Shown piece by piece: positions 1 through 6,157 of a stretch of 7,502 nt of DNA (its first letter is position 1; every line of letters begins with the position of its first letter). A program made the position numbers and the translations under genes. Source of the stretch: Actinomycetota bacterium (GTDB lineage Bacteria; Actinomycetota; Actinomycetes; Mycobacteriales; Mycobacteriaceae); assembly GCA_005789055.1 (NCBI GenBank), contig SYAA01000397.1, positions 1-7,502 of the forward strand, given 5' to 3'. Below the pieces are notes generated by a model. That model searched no databases, was not told the origin of the DNA, and saw only the letters and a list, made by a program, of their open reading frames with translations.

Positions 1-768
1 CAGCGGGGAGGCCGAGATCAGGAAGGCGCCGAGAGCGATCCCGGTGATCGCCCACCGGTTGCGGGCCAGCCGGTGCGCCCACCCCAGCGGGCTGACCGTC
101 CACTCCGCCAGCAGCATGCCGGCCGCGAACCACGACGCGTACGCCGGCGGCCAGTTGAGGAAGTTCACCCCGGCCGCCGTCTGAATCGGCAGCAGTCCCC
201 AACCGAGGCTGGCCGCGGCGACCGCCGCGATCACCGGCACCCGCGCCCGGACCGGAAGCCGGTAGGCGAGCGCCGCCAGGATCGGTAGAGCCAGGTAGAA
301 GGTGACCTCCACCGACAGGCTCCACATCTGGGTCAGCCCGGCCGTCAAGGTCAGTGGCACATACACCTGGGTCAGGGTCAGATTGGCCAGCCAGACGGTG
401 GGACTGGCGTGGTTTGCCTCGGGCAGCAACGTCAGGATCACCACGACGGCGAACAGGTAGCCGGGCATGATCCGCACCAACCGGGACCGCAGGTAATGGC
501 CGGTGGCAGGCCGGTGCCGCAATTGGCGGGCGGCCGCCGCGTGCCCGCGCCACAGCAAAAAGCCCGACAGCGCGAAGAACACCGCCACAGCCAGATCGAA
601 CCGGTGCAGCAATCGGCCCACCACCCCGCCGGAGGTACCGGTCTGGAACGCGACGTGGGTGAGGACCACGCCCATGGCCGCACAGGCCCGCATGCCCTCG
701 ACGGCAGGCAGGAAGGCCCGGGTACCACCGACCTGGGCGGCATCACCGACTACCCGATCGGGTTTCAC
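1..768 (-). CDS. tmaT: Integral membrane acyltransferase 3 family protein, TmaT-like (partial; C-terminus outside window)
   Basis: Membrane O-acyltransferase, N-terminal 256 codons. Seen: residues 20-38 (FLPAVEGMR...LTHV) hold the family's R-X10-H signature, R27 and H38, the proposed catalytic/acyl-donor residues in TM1. FFALSGFLLWR (64-74) follows, and WSLSVEVTFYL (149-159) is the conserved W-S-L-x-V-E-x-x-F-Y motif. Hydrophobic helices lie at about 29-43, 58-73, 103-115, 154-169, 177-193, 208-222 and 238-252. From memory, the C. glutamicum orthologue TmaT acetylates trehalose monomycolate for MmpL3-type export; the symbol is carried over by family and synteny with Rv0228, not by search. The start is uncertain: GTG at 766-768 gives MKPDRVVGDA; the frame stays open upstream, with a TTG at 865-867 and no in-frame ATG. 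No convincing Shine-Dalgarno precedes the GTG. It is divergent from the DUF3068 gene. Nothing looks broken. Confidence 0.9.
   Translation of the reverse strand, partial: MKPDRVVGDAAQVGGTRAFLPAVEGMRACAAMGVVLTHVAFQTGTSGGVVGRLLHRFDLAVAVFFALSGFLLWRGHAAAARQLRHRPATGHYLRSRLVRIMPGYLFAVVVILTLLPEANHASPTVWLANLTLTQVYVPLTLTAGLTQMWSLSVEVTFYLALPILAALAYRLPVRARVPVIAAVAAASLGWGLLPIQTAAGVNFLNWPPAYASWFAAGMLLAEWTVSPLGWAHRLARNRWAITGIALGAFLISASPL
752..763. repeat. 12-bp perfect palindrome at the acyltransferase start
   Basis: ACCCGATCGGGT is a perfect palindrome covering codons 2-6 of the acyltransferase if the GTG at 766-768 is the start. It could be an operator half or a small hairpin near the translation start. 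A 12-bp palindrome is expected about once per 4 kb by chance, more often in GC-rich DNA, so the functional case is weak. Confidence 0.2.
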
Positions 769-855
769 GGCTACCAGTGTGCTCGCGGACCCGTCGGCGG
801 CGATAGATGGGTGCGGCGCAATCCCTCCGGCACCGGGGTTAAGCCGGGTACCTGC

Positions 856-864
856 TGTTAGGGT
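856..864 (+). promoter_or_regulatory. Possible extended -10 promoter for the DUF3068/GT-C-like operon
   Basis: TGT-TAGGGT fits an extended -10 (TGn plus TANNNT), the form typical of mycobacterial SigA-type promoters. It would start transcription near 871 and leave a leader of about 45 nt containing the Shine-Dalgarno at 900-906. No good -35 element is seen about 17 bp upstream (region 836-841). Inferred from pattern only; no clear counterpart was found for the leftward acyltransferase gene. Confidence 0.3.
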
Positions 865-899
865 CAATCCGATTTGCAGGACAGCTACACCGACAGCGC

Positions 900-906
900 G
901 AGGAGG
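900..906 (+). promoter_or_regulatory. Strong ribosome binding site that fixes the DUF3068 start
   Basis: GAGGAGG lies 10 nt before the GTG at 917-919, an optimal Shine-Dalgarno position. It selects this GTG over the far-upstream ATG at 503 in the same frame, whose extension would run antisense through the acyltransferase gene, and over the ATG at 932. Confidence 0.75.
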
Positions 907-916
907 CCCGGGCAGC

Positions 917-2110
917 GTGAATCGCGCAAGCATGCTGCGTCTGGGGGCGCTGGCCATCATGAGTCTCGGGGCCGCCCTGCTGACCGCCGCCGTGCTGCTG
1001 ACCACCTATACCGCGGGCAAGATCGCCAAGATTCCGCTCTCCATCGATGAGACCCTGATCAGCAGTGGCACTGGAGCGGCCCTCGACCCGGTTTCGCTGT
1101 CGGGAACCCGGTTCGTCGTCGATCAGAACGTCCCCCTGGTCTCCCAGCAGGCGGTCACCGTCGAAACCCCCGCCAATGCCCAGGTGGTCACCCTGCAGGT
1201 GGGCATCACCGTCCGGCGCACCGATAAACAGAAGGACGACGGCCTGCTCCTGGCCATGGTCGACACCGCGACACTGGACCGTCGCACAGCCGAGGCGGTG
1301 TCCGACGACGAACGCCCCGGTGGTTCGGTGCAGAAACCCCGCACCATCGAAGACGACCGACCATCGACCAACATCGCGCTTCCGCATGAGGGCTTGACGT
1401 TCCGGTTCCCGTTCAACACCGAGAAGAAGTCGTACCCGTTCTTCGATGCGATCGCCCAAAGACCGTTCGACGCCAACTACGACGGCGAAGACGACGTGAA
1501 CGGGTTGACCACCTACCGGTTCACCCAGAACGTCGGCTACGACGCCGACGGGAAACTCGTCGAACCGATCAAGTACGCCTCGCTCTACGACAGAAACGAG
1601 GACGGCGAAGTCACCGCGCGCGCCGAACTGTGGGGATTGCCGGGTGACCCCTACGAGCCGGTCACCATGACGCGGTATTACGCCGCCCAGCGCACCTTCT
1701 GGGTGGACCCGGTGACGGGAACCGTGGTCAAGGCCACCGAACGCGCCAACCACTACTACGCCCGCGAGGCGCTCAACCCTGAGATGGCGTTGGCCGACTA
1801 CACCGTGACTTCCACCGAGCAGACGGTCGAGTCCCTGGTGGCCGGAGCGCGCAACGAACGCGACCGGGTGGCGCTGTGGTCCCGGGTACTGCCAATCAGC
1901 CTGGCCGCCACCGGTCTCGTCCTGCTGATCGGCGCGACCCTGCTGGGCGCGTTCAGCCTGCGTATCGAGTCCGCCCTGGCCGAACACGGCGAGGCAGACA
2001 TCGCGCTGGGAATCTTCGGGAAGGACGAGACCGGTCCCATGCCCGCCGCGTCGGCGCCGACCGAGAAAATCCCCACCCGGCGACCGGAGCCCCCGCCCGC
2101 GCCGCGGTGA
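917..2110 (+). CDS. DUF3068 (PorA-like) membrane-anchored envelope protein, LM/LAM maturation factor
   Basis: 397-aa protein anchored at both ends: N-terminal TM/signal anchor at about 8-33, a large predicted extracytoplasmic domain (about 35-322), a C-terminal TM at about 324-348, then a roughly 50-residue Pro/Ala-rich, probably cytoplasmic, tail ending PPPAPR. DUF3068 hallmarks seen are TFRFPFNTEKKSYPFFD (161-177), NGLTTYRF (195-202) and FWVDPVTGTVV (261-271). From memory, the corynebacterial and M. smegmatis orthologues (NCgl2760, MSMEG_0317) are needed for lipomannan elongation and LAM synthesis, and Rv0227c is the M. tuberculosis counterpart; the biochemical activity is unknown. The GTG start is set by the Shine-Dalgarno at 900-906. 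The stop overlaps the next gene by 4 nt. Two DxNxDG segments (185-190, 225-230) resemble Ca2+-binding loops. Family assignment is firm; function is by orthology. Confidence 0.9.
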   Translation: MNRASMLRLGALAIMSLGAALLTAAVLLTTYTAGKIAKIPLSIDETLISSGTGAALDPVSLSGTRFVVDQNVPLVSQQAVTVETPANAQVVTLQVGITVRRTDKQKDDGLLLAMVDTATLDRRTAEAVSDDERPGGSVQKPRTIEDDRPSTNIALPHEGLTFRFPFNTEKKSYPFFDAIAQRPFDANYDGEDDVNGLTTYRFTQNVGYDADGKLVEPIKYASLYDRNEDGEVTARAELWGLPGDPYEPVTMTRYYAAQRTFWVDPVTGTVVKATERANHYYAREALNPEMALADYTVTSTEQTVESLVAGARNERDRVALWSRVLPISLAATGLVLLIGATLLGAFSLRIESALAEHGEADIALGIFGKDETGPMPAASAPTEKIPTRRPEPPPAPR

Positions 2111-3792
2111 CGGCAATCCGGACTGTGCCGCGCTGGGCGGTGGGGGCCTACGCCCTGCTACTGACGCTCGCGGTGACGGCACCCCTGCTCGCTGGCGGCT
2201 ACCTGCTGTTGCGTGACGCCGTGTCCACGCCTCGTTCCTACCTCTCCGACTCTGCTCTGGGTCTCGGCGACTCCGCGCCGCGCGCGGTTCCGCAGGACTT
2301 CGCCATCGCCGTCGTGTCGACAGTCATCGACGGCGGTGTGGTGGTCAAGGCAGCGCTGATCGCCGCGGTGTTCCTCGCCGGTTGGGGGGCGGCCCGATTG
2401 GCGGGGCAGGTGCTCCCCGAGGCCGGCATGGCCGGCCAGTTCGTCGCCGCCACGGTGGCCGTGTGGAATCCCTGTGTCGCCGAACGGTTGCTGCAGGGTC
2501 ACTGGAGCCTGTTACTGGCCTACGGCTGCCTGCCGTGGGTGGCGGCCGCCGTTCGACAAGTGCGGGCCGGCCCCGCGGACCGCCGCAGCTGGGCCGCGGT
2601 GGTGTGGTGGATCGCCCTAGCCGGCCTGACGCCGACCGGACTGATGCTGGCGGCCACGGTGGCCGCGGTGTGTCTCGCGGTTCCCGGTTCCGGTGTCGGC
2701 CGGACGCGCGCCGGCGCCGTGCTGCTGCTGATCGCCGTGGCGGCGGCCCTGCCGTGGCTGACCGCGTCGTTCCTCGGGTCCGCACTGGCCGGTTCGCAGT
2801 CTGCGGGTCTGGCTCCGTTCGCGGCCCGCGCCGAGCCGGGACTCGGCACCCTGGGCAGCCTGGCCGGCCTGGGCGGGATCTGGAACGCCGAAGCGGTACC
2901 TGGTTCGCGGACAACGGGATTCGCTCTGGTGGCGACACTGGTGTTGCTGGCGGTGGTGGCGTGCGGGTTACCGGCGCTGCTGCGTCGGCGTCCGGTGGAG
3001 CCGCTGCTGATTTTGGCGGCGGTGACCCTGCTGACGGTGGCGGCGATGGGCACCGGCCCAGGCTTGACGGTGCTGCGCTCGGCGGTCGAGGTGGTTCCCG
3101 GCCTGGCCGTGCTGCGCGACGGCCAGAAGTGGATGGCGTTGGCGATGCCGGCCTATGCGCTGGCCGGTGCGGGTGCGGTGGTGACGCTGCGGCGCCTGGC
3201 CCGTCCTGGTCTGAGTGCCGTGGCCTGCGCCGCCGCGATCATCGCAGTGTTACCCGACCTCGCCTGGGGAGTGGGCGCACACCTGACGCCGGTGCGCTAC
3301 CCCGACGGGTGGTCGGCGGTGGCGGCCCGGATCAACGCCGACCCGCAGGATGTCGCAGTGCTGCCGGACGCCACGATGCGGCGATTCGACTGGGCAGGAC
3401 CGGCGCCGGTGCTCGACCCACTACCGCGGTGGGTTCGCGCCGACGTGCTGTCCACCGGCGACCTTGTGGTCTCCGGACGCACCGTGCCGGGTGAGGGAAA
3501 TCGCGCCCGCGATGTGCACCGACTGATCGCCGCCGGGGCCGATCGCGCGACGCTGGCTGCCGCCGGGGTCGGCTGGGTGGTCAGCGAGGCTGGCACTGAG
3601 GCCATTCCGGGGCTGAACGCCGACTACGCCGACAACGATCTGACGCTCTATCGCATCGGCGGCCGAGGTTCGGCGGTACCGCTCTGGAAACGGATCGCGG
3701 TCATCATTGCCCACCTGGTCTGGGCAGCCATGCTCGTCGGCAGCGCAGCGGTGCTGGCGGCGACGAGTCCCCGGCGGGGCCCTCAGTCCTGA
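2107..3792 (+). CDS. Polytopic GT-C-like membrane protein (Rv0226c-type), substrate unknown
   Basis: 561-aa integral membrane protein with about ten hydrophobic helices (roughly 13-34, 75-96, 108-124, 131-150, 164-190, 202-222, 271-292, 298-316, 344-388), then a soluble stretch of about 135 residues (390-526) and a last TM (527-551). Seen: after TM1 a loop rich in acidic residues (D37, D48, D55, D64), the usual place of the catalytic acid in GT-C enzymes; NPCVAERLLQGHW (121-133), like the NP..ER...G.W motif of polytopic GT-C/YfhO-type proteins; and VLRDGQKWMALAMP (335-348). No nucleotide-binding or transporter ATPase motif is seen, so a polyprenyl-phosphate-sugar transferase or envelope lipid-handling protein is inferred. 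GTG at 2107 is chosen because the GTGA overlap implies coupling with the DUF3068 gene; the frame is open back to 1876, but that would overlap the DUF3068 TM/tail coding region. Length resembles Rv0226c from memory. Confidence 0.85.
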   Translation: MTAIRTVPRWAVGAYALLLTLAVTAPLLAGGYLLLRDAVSTPRSYLSDSALGLGDSAPRAVPQDFAIAVVSTVIDGGVVVKAALIAAVFLAGWGAARLAGQVLPEAGMAGQFVAATVAVWNPCVAERLLQGHWSLLLAYGCLPWVAAAVRQVRAGPADRRSWAAVVWWIALAGLTPTGLMLAATVAAVCLAVPGSGVGRTRAGAVLLLIAVAAALPWLTASFLGSALAGSQSAGLAPFAARAEPGLGTLGSLAGLGGIWNAEAVPGSRTTGFALVATLVLLAVVACGLPALLRRRPVEPLLILAAVTLLTVAAMGTGPGLTVLRSAVEVVPGLAVLRDGQKWMALAMPAYALAGAGAVVTLRRLARPGLSAVACAAAIIAVLPDLAWGVGAHLTPVRYPDGWSAVAARINADPQDVAVLPDATMRRFDWAGPAPVLDPLPRWVRADVLSTGDLVVSGRTVPGEGNRARDVHRLIAAGADRATLAAAGVGWVVSEAGTEAIPGLNADYADNDLTLYRIGGRGSAVPLWKRIAVIIAHLVWAAMLVGSAAVLAATSPRRGPQS

Positions 3793-3795
3793 GGG
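3780..3795. terminator. Palindrome spanning both convergent stop codons, possible bidirectional terminator
   Basis: CCCTCA-GTCC-TGAGGG forms a 6-bp stem with a 4-nt loop, extendable by one G-T wobble (3779/3796). It contains the TGA of the rightward GT-C-like gene (3790-3792) and the complement of the TGA of the leftward DUF5313 gene (3783-3785). A second small hairpin, CCCC-GGC-GGGG, abuts it at 3769-3779. No U-tract follows on either strand, as is common for mycobacterial terminators, so termination is inferred only from position at the convergent junction. Confidence 0.4.
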
Positions 3796-4181
3796 TGTCC
3801 GTGGCGACGGCGATAGTCCTCATCGAGCTGGGCATCGCGCCGGCGGTCCTCGGCGTCGACCAGATCGGGATCGAGACCATGTTGACGGAGTCGATACGTT
3901 CGCCAGACCTTGTCCAGCGCGTGGGCGAAGTAGACGAAGGGCAGCAGCAGCAACGTCGACATGGCCAGATGCATTCCGAGGGTGGCCGGTATCAGCCAGA
4001 GGGGAGCGATGACGAACAGCGCCGGAATCGTGACGCGGACCAGGTTTCGCCTGCGCGCACCCTTGCCGGCGAGATCGTGCCGCACCCAGTCGTCGTACGC
4101 CGGGGGCAGCACCGCGCCGTAGCAGTAGCGCAGGTACTGCAGCAGGCCCGGACGAACGGGCGTGGTGGGGCTTGCCGCCAT
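3783..4181 (-). CDS. DUF5313-type small two-TM membrane protein
   Basis: 132-aa protein. N-terminal RPGLLQYLRYCYGAVLPPAYDDWVRHDLAGKG (10-41) matches the pattern I associate with DUF5313 actinobacterial proteins (RP..LQW.RYA.G..LP..Y..WV..DL.G.G). Two adjacent hydrophobic helices at about 49-67 and 69-88 form a hairpin, followed by a highly charged, Arg/Asp-rich cytoplasmic tail (91-132). No enzymatic motif is visible and function is unknown. ATG at 4179-4181 is preferred: it lies 5 bp past the GT4 stop, has GGAG 13 nt upstream inside the GT4 gene, and begins just before the conserved domain. A longer in-frame start at 4265 would add 28 non-conserved residues overlapping GT4 coding sequence. 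Translational coupling to the glycosyltransferase suggests an accessory role in its membrane process. I do not recall this gene between Rv0225 and Rv0226c in M. tuberculosis. Confidence 0.82.
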   Translation of the reverse strand: MAASPTTPVRPGLLQYLRYCYGAVLPPAYDDWVRHDLAGKGARRRNLVRVTIPALFVIAPLWLIPATLGMHLAMSTLLLLPFVYFAHALDKVWRTYRLRQHGLDPDLVDAEDRRRDAQLDEDYRRRHGHPQD

Positions 4182-4186
4182 CGTGG

Positions 4187-5344
4187 CTAGACCACTCCGC
4201 TGACCCGACGGCCGGCATGCACCGATTCCAGCACGCCGTGCATCGCCGCCGCACTCTGCGACCACGAGAACTCACCGCTGCGCGCCACCGCCTTCGCGCC
4301 GAGTTCGTCGCGCAAGACTGGATCGCCCAGCAGACACTCCAGGGAGTTCACCAATTCGTCGTAGTCATCGACCAACAGTCCGGTCACACCATCGATCACC
4401 GAGTCGGTCAGGCCGCCGGACCAGCGATAGCCGAGGGTGGGGACGCCGTGCTGGGCGGCTTCAATGACCGCCAGCCCCCAGCCTTCCTTACGCGAGGGCA
4501 GCACGTGCACCCAGCTACGTTGCAGCACAGCGTGTTTGGTGGCGTCGTCGACATGCCCGTGGAAGGTAACGGCATCGGAGATGCCCAGCTGTTCGGTGCG
4601 CTCGACCAGACGATGTCGCCACCATCCGCCGCCGACGACGTCAAGGTGCAGATCCGGTATCCGGCCGCGCAGCGCCGCGACCGCCTCGAGTGCGTCCTCG
4701 ATCTGCTTATGCGGCACCAGACGCGACAGCACCACCACGCGCGGCGTCGCTGATCGCCGTCCGAGGAGTGTGTCCGGCGGGGCTTCGTCCAAGCCGTTGC
4801 GGACCACCGCGACCCGGGCCGCGTCGATCCCGAGGTCGGTGAGATCACGCGCCGAGGGCAACGAGACCGTGACGTACTGATTGTTTCGGTGCAGTCGAGG
4901 CGAGAGTCGCGATTCGACGAACCAACCGAACCGGGCCAGGAAACGGCCCGCAACCGGCCACTGGTCGCGATGACAGTGGTGCACCAGCACCACGACACGG
5001 CGCCCGAAGGCCAGTCGCGCCAGGAACGGCAGTCCGTTCTGGCTGTCGATCACCACATCGGGCCGGACGCTGCGCAGCGGGCCGAGGCCGAGTCGCGCGG
5101 CGACCATGGCAAGCCCAGCCCAGATGTAGACCGTGTAGGGACCACCGCCGCGACTGATGCGGACGCCGTCGACCACCTCACGCCTCGGCGCGCCGGAATA
5201 GCGGGCGGTGCGCAACGTGACGTTGATTCCCGATTGGGCAAGCAGCGCACCGATGCGCTGCAGGTAGGTCTCGCTGCCCCCACCCTGGGGGTGGCCGGTA
5301 TCGCGCCAGCACAGCAGCAGCACTGAGCGGACGGGGTCGGGCAT
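4187..5344 (-). CDS. GT4-family (GT-B fold) glycosyltransferase, Rv0225-like
   Basis: 385-aa retaining glycosyltransferase. The N-terminal acceptor-side Rossmann domain starts SVLLLCWRDTGHPQGGGSETYLQRIG (7-32), with the Gly-rich loop GGGSE typical of GT4. The C-terminal donor domain has VVVLSRLVPHKQIEDALEAV (203-222, the SR...K phosphate-binding motif, K213) and the E-X7-E motif EGWGLAVIE (E287, E295), then HGVPTLGY and DGVTGLLV (318-325). HHCHRDQWP (122-130) may line the acceptor site. No signal peptide or TM, so it acts in the cytoplasm or at the inner leaflet with a nucleotide-sugar donor such as GDP-Man or UDP-sugar; donor and acceptor cannot be read from sequence. The neighbours point to envelope glycolipids. 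ATG at 5342-5344 has no Shine-Dalgarno, but a TAAGCT -10-like hexamer sits 6 nt upstream, suggesting a leaderless mRNA. First gene of an operon with the DUF5313 gene. Confidence 0.92.
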   Translation of the reverse strand: MPDPVRSVLLLCWRDTGHPQGGGSETYLQRIGALLAQSGINVTLRTARYSGAPRREVVDGVRISRGGGPYTVYIWAGLAMVAARLGLGPLRSVRPDVVIDSQNGLPFLARLAFGRRVVVLVHHCHRDQWPVAGRFLARFGWFVESRLSPRLHRNNQYVTVSLPSARDLTDLGIDAARVAVVRNGLDEAPPDTLLGRRSATPRVVVLSRLVPHKQIEDALEAVAALRGRIPDLHLDVVGGGWWRHRLVERTEQLGISDAVTFHGHVDDATKHAVLQRSWVHVLPSRKEGWGLAVIEAAQHGVPTLGYRWSGGLTDSVIDGVTGLLVDDYDELVNSLECLLGDPVLRDELGAKAVARSGEFSWSQSAAAMHGVLESVHAGRRVSGVV

Positions 5345-5350
5345 CCGGCC

Positions 5351-5356
5351 AGCTTA
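5351..5356 (-). promoter_or_regulatory. Putative leaderless -10 promoter for the glycosyltransferase operon
   Basis: Read on the minus strand, TAAGCT (a TANNNT hexamer, within GATATAAGCT) ends 6 nt before the glycosyltransferase ATG, so transcription would begin at or next to the start codon. The absence of a Shine-Dalgarno fits a leaderless transcript, which is common in mycobacteria. Motif inference only; no clear -35. Confidence 0.4.
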
Positions 5357-5364
5357 TATCTGGC

Positions 5365-5369
5365 AAGGT
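5365..5369 (+). promoter_or_regulatory. Weak ribosome binding site for the methyltransferase
   Basis: AAGGT lies 8 nt before the ATG at 5378. The AT-rich core TTATAT at 5354-5359 just upstream may supply the rightward -10 and overlaps the leftward -10, so both promoters share about 10 bp of the 33-bp gap between the two start codons. Confidence 0.35.
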
Positions 5370-5377
5370 AAGCGTCG

Positions 5378-6157
5378 ATGGCCGTCACCGACCTGTTCGC
5401 CCGACGGGCAACCCTGGCCCGGTCGACGCGACTGCTCGGGCAATTCCGGTACGAGCAGAGCGACCCGGGCCTTTTTTACAACGCACTGGCCGCCGACACC
5501 GCGGCAATGGTGGCCGATCTGTGGCGAGCCAGTCAGCCCTGCGACCACCGGGGCCGAACGATCCTCGATGTCGGCGGCGGTCCGGGTTATTTTGCGCGCG
5601 CGTTCACCGACGCGGGCTGGAACTACGTCGGGGTCGAACCCGACCCCGCTGAAATGCACGCCGCCGGCGGCGTCGGCCGTGGCGGGCCGGGGACCTTCGT
5701 GCGGGCGTCCGGGCTGGCCCTGCCGTTCGCCGACCACAGCGTCGACGTGTGCCTGTCGTCCAACGTCGCCGAACACGTGCCAGCGCCCTGGCAACTGGGG
5801 GCCGAGATGCTGCGGGTCACCCGGCCCGGTGGCCTGGCGATCCTGTCCTACACCGTGTGGCTGGGCCCCTTCGGTGGCCACGAAACCGGCCTATGGCACT
5901 ACCTGGGCGGAGCCCGCGCGGCCGCGCGCTACACCCGCCGACAGGGCCACCCGCCGAAGAACAACTACGGGTCGTCACTGTTCAACGTGTCGGCGGCGGA
6001 GGGACTGAGATGGGCCGCCTCCACCGGCGCACTGGTGGCCGCATTCCCCCGCTACCACCCCCGATGGGCGTGGTGGCTGACCTCGGTGCCCGGTGTACGG
6101 GAGTTTTTGGTGAGCAACCTGGTGATGGTGCTGCGCTCCCCGATGACCGATGACTGA
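5378..6157 (+). CDS. mtrP: Class I SAM-dependent methyltransferase, MtrP-like (Rv0224c-type)
   Basis: 259-aa Rossmann-fold methyltransferase. SAM-binding motif I is ILDVGGGPGYFARAF (62-76); VGVEPDP (84-90) supplies acidic E87 for the ribose hydroxyls; LPFADHSVDVCLSSNVAEHV (115-134) is the motif II region with the D..S..V.EH pattern of the methyltransferase-11 group; LRVTRPGGLAILS (145-157) is motif III. The C-terminal part (about 158-245) carries aromatic clusters (WHYLGG, RYHPRWAWWL) that could form a lipid-facing acceptor site. No TM or signal peptide; probably cytoplasmic or peripheral. From memory, the C. glutamicum orthologue MtrP is needed for efficient trehalose mycolate transport, and Rv0224c is the M. 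tuberculosis counterpart; the symbol rests on family and synteny, and the methyl acceptor is unproven. ATG at 5378 gives MAVTDLFARR, which I recall as similar to the Rv0224c N-terminus. Divergent from the glycosyltransferase. Confidence 0.92.
   Translation: MAVTDLFARRATLARSTRLLGQFRYEQSDPGLFYNALAADTAAMVADLWRASQPCDHRGRTILDVGGGPGYFARAFTDAGWNYVGVEPDPAEMHAAGGVGRGGPGTFVRASGLALPFADHSVDVCLSSNVAEHVPAPWQLGAEMLRVTRPGGLAILSYTVWLGPFGGHETGLWHYLGGARAAARYTRRQGHPPKNNYGSSLFNVSAAEGLRWAASTGALVAAFPRYHPRWAWWLTSVPGVREFLVSNLVMVLRSPMTDD

Noticed and set aside
409..861. Plus-strand open frame of 150 codons opposite the acyltransferase
   Set aside because: Its His/Gln/Arg-rich translation is a shadow; the opposite strand has clear acyltransferase-3 signatures.
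503..916. Upstream extension of the DUF3068 frame to an ATG at 503
   Set aside because: The added residues are antisense to conserved acyltransferase codons and look non-protein-like; a strong Shine-Dalgarno at 900-906 marks the GTG at 917.
1876..2106. Upstream extension of the GT-C-like gene into the DUF3068 3' end
   Set aside because: The extra residues are Arg/Pro-rich and overlap the DUF3068 TM and tail; hydrophobic, family-like sequence starts only after 2107, and the GTGA overlap is typical.
839..2182. Long open frame on the minus strand (447 codons) opposite the DUF3068 gene
   Set aside because: The translation is low-complexity Gly/Arg/Val-rich with no domain, and it lies antisense to a clearly conserved gene; such open frames are common in GC-rich DNA.
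2382..3494. Plus-strand open frame of 370 codons inside the GT-C-like gene
   Set aside because: Shifted-frame shadow with Gly/Arg-rich composition and no recognisable motif.
3795..4190. Plus-strand open frame of 131 codons opposite the DUF5313 gene
   Set aside because: The opposite strand encodes a family-like TM protein in good operon context; this frame has no ribosome site or motif.
4182..4265. Longer DUF5313 start at 4265 (160 codons)
   Set aside because: The added 28 residues overlap the GT4 C-terminal coding region and lack family character; the ATG at 4181 has better spacing.
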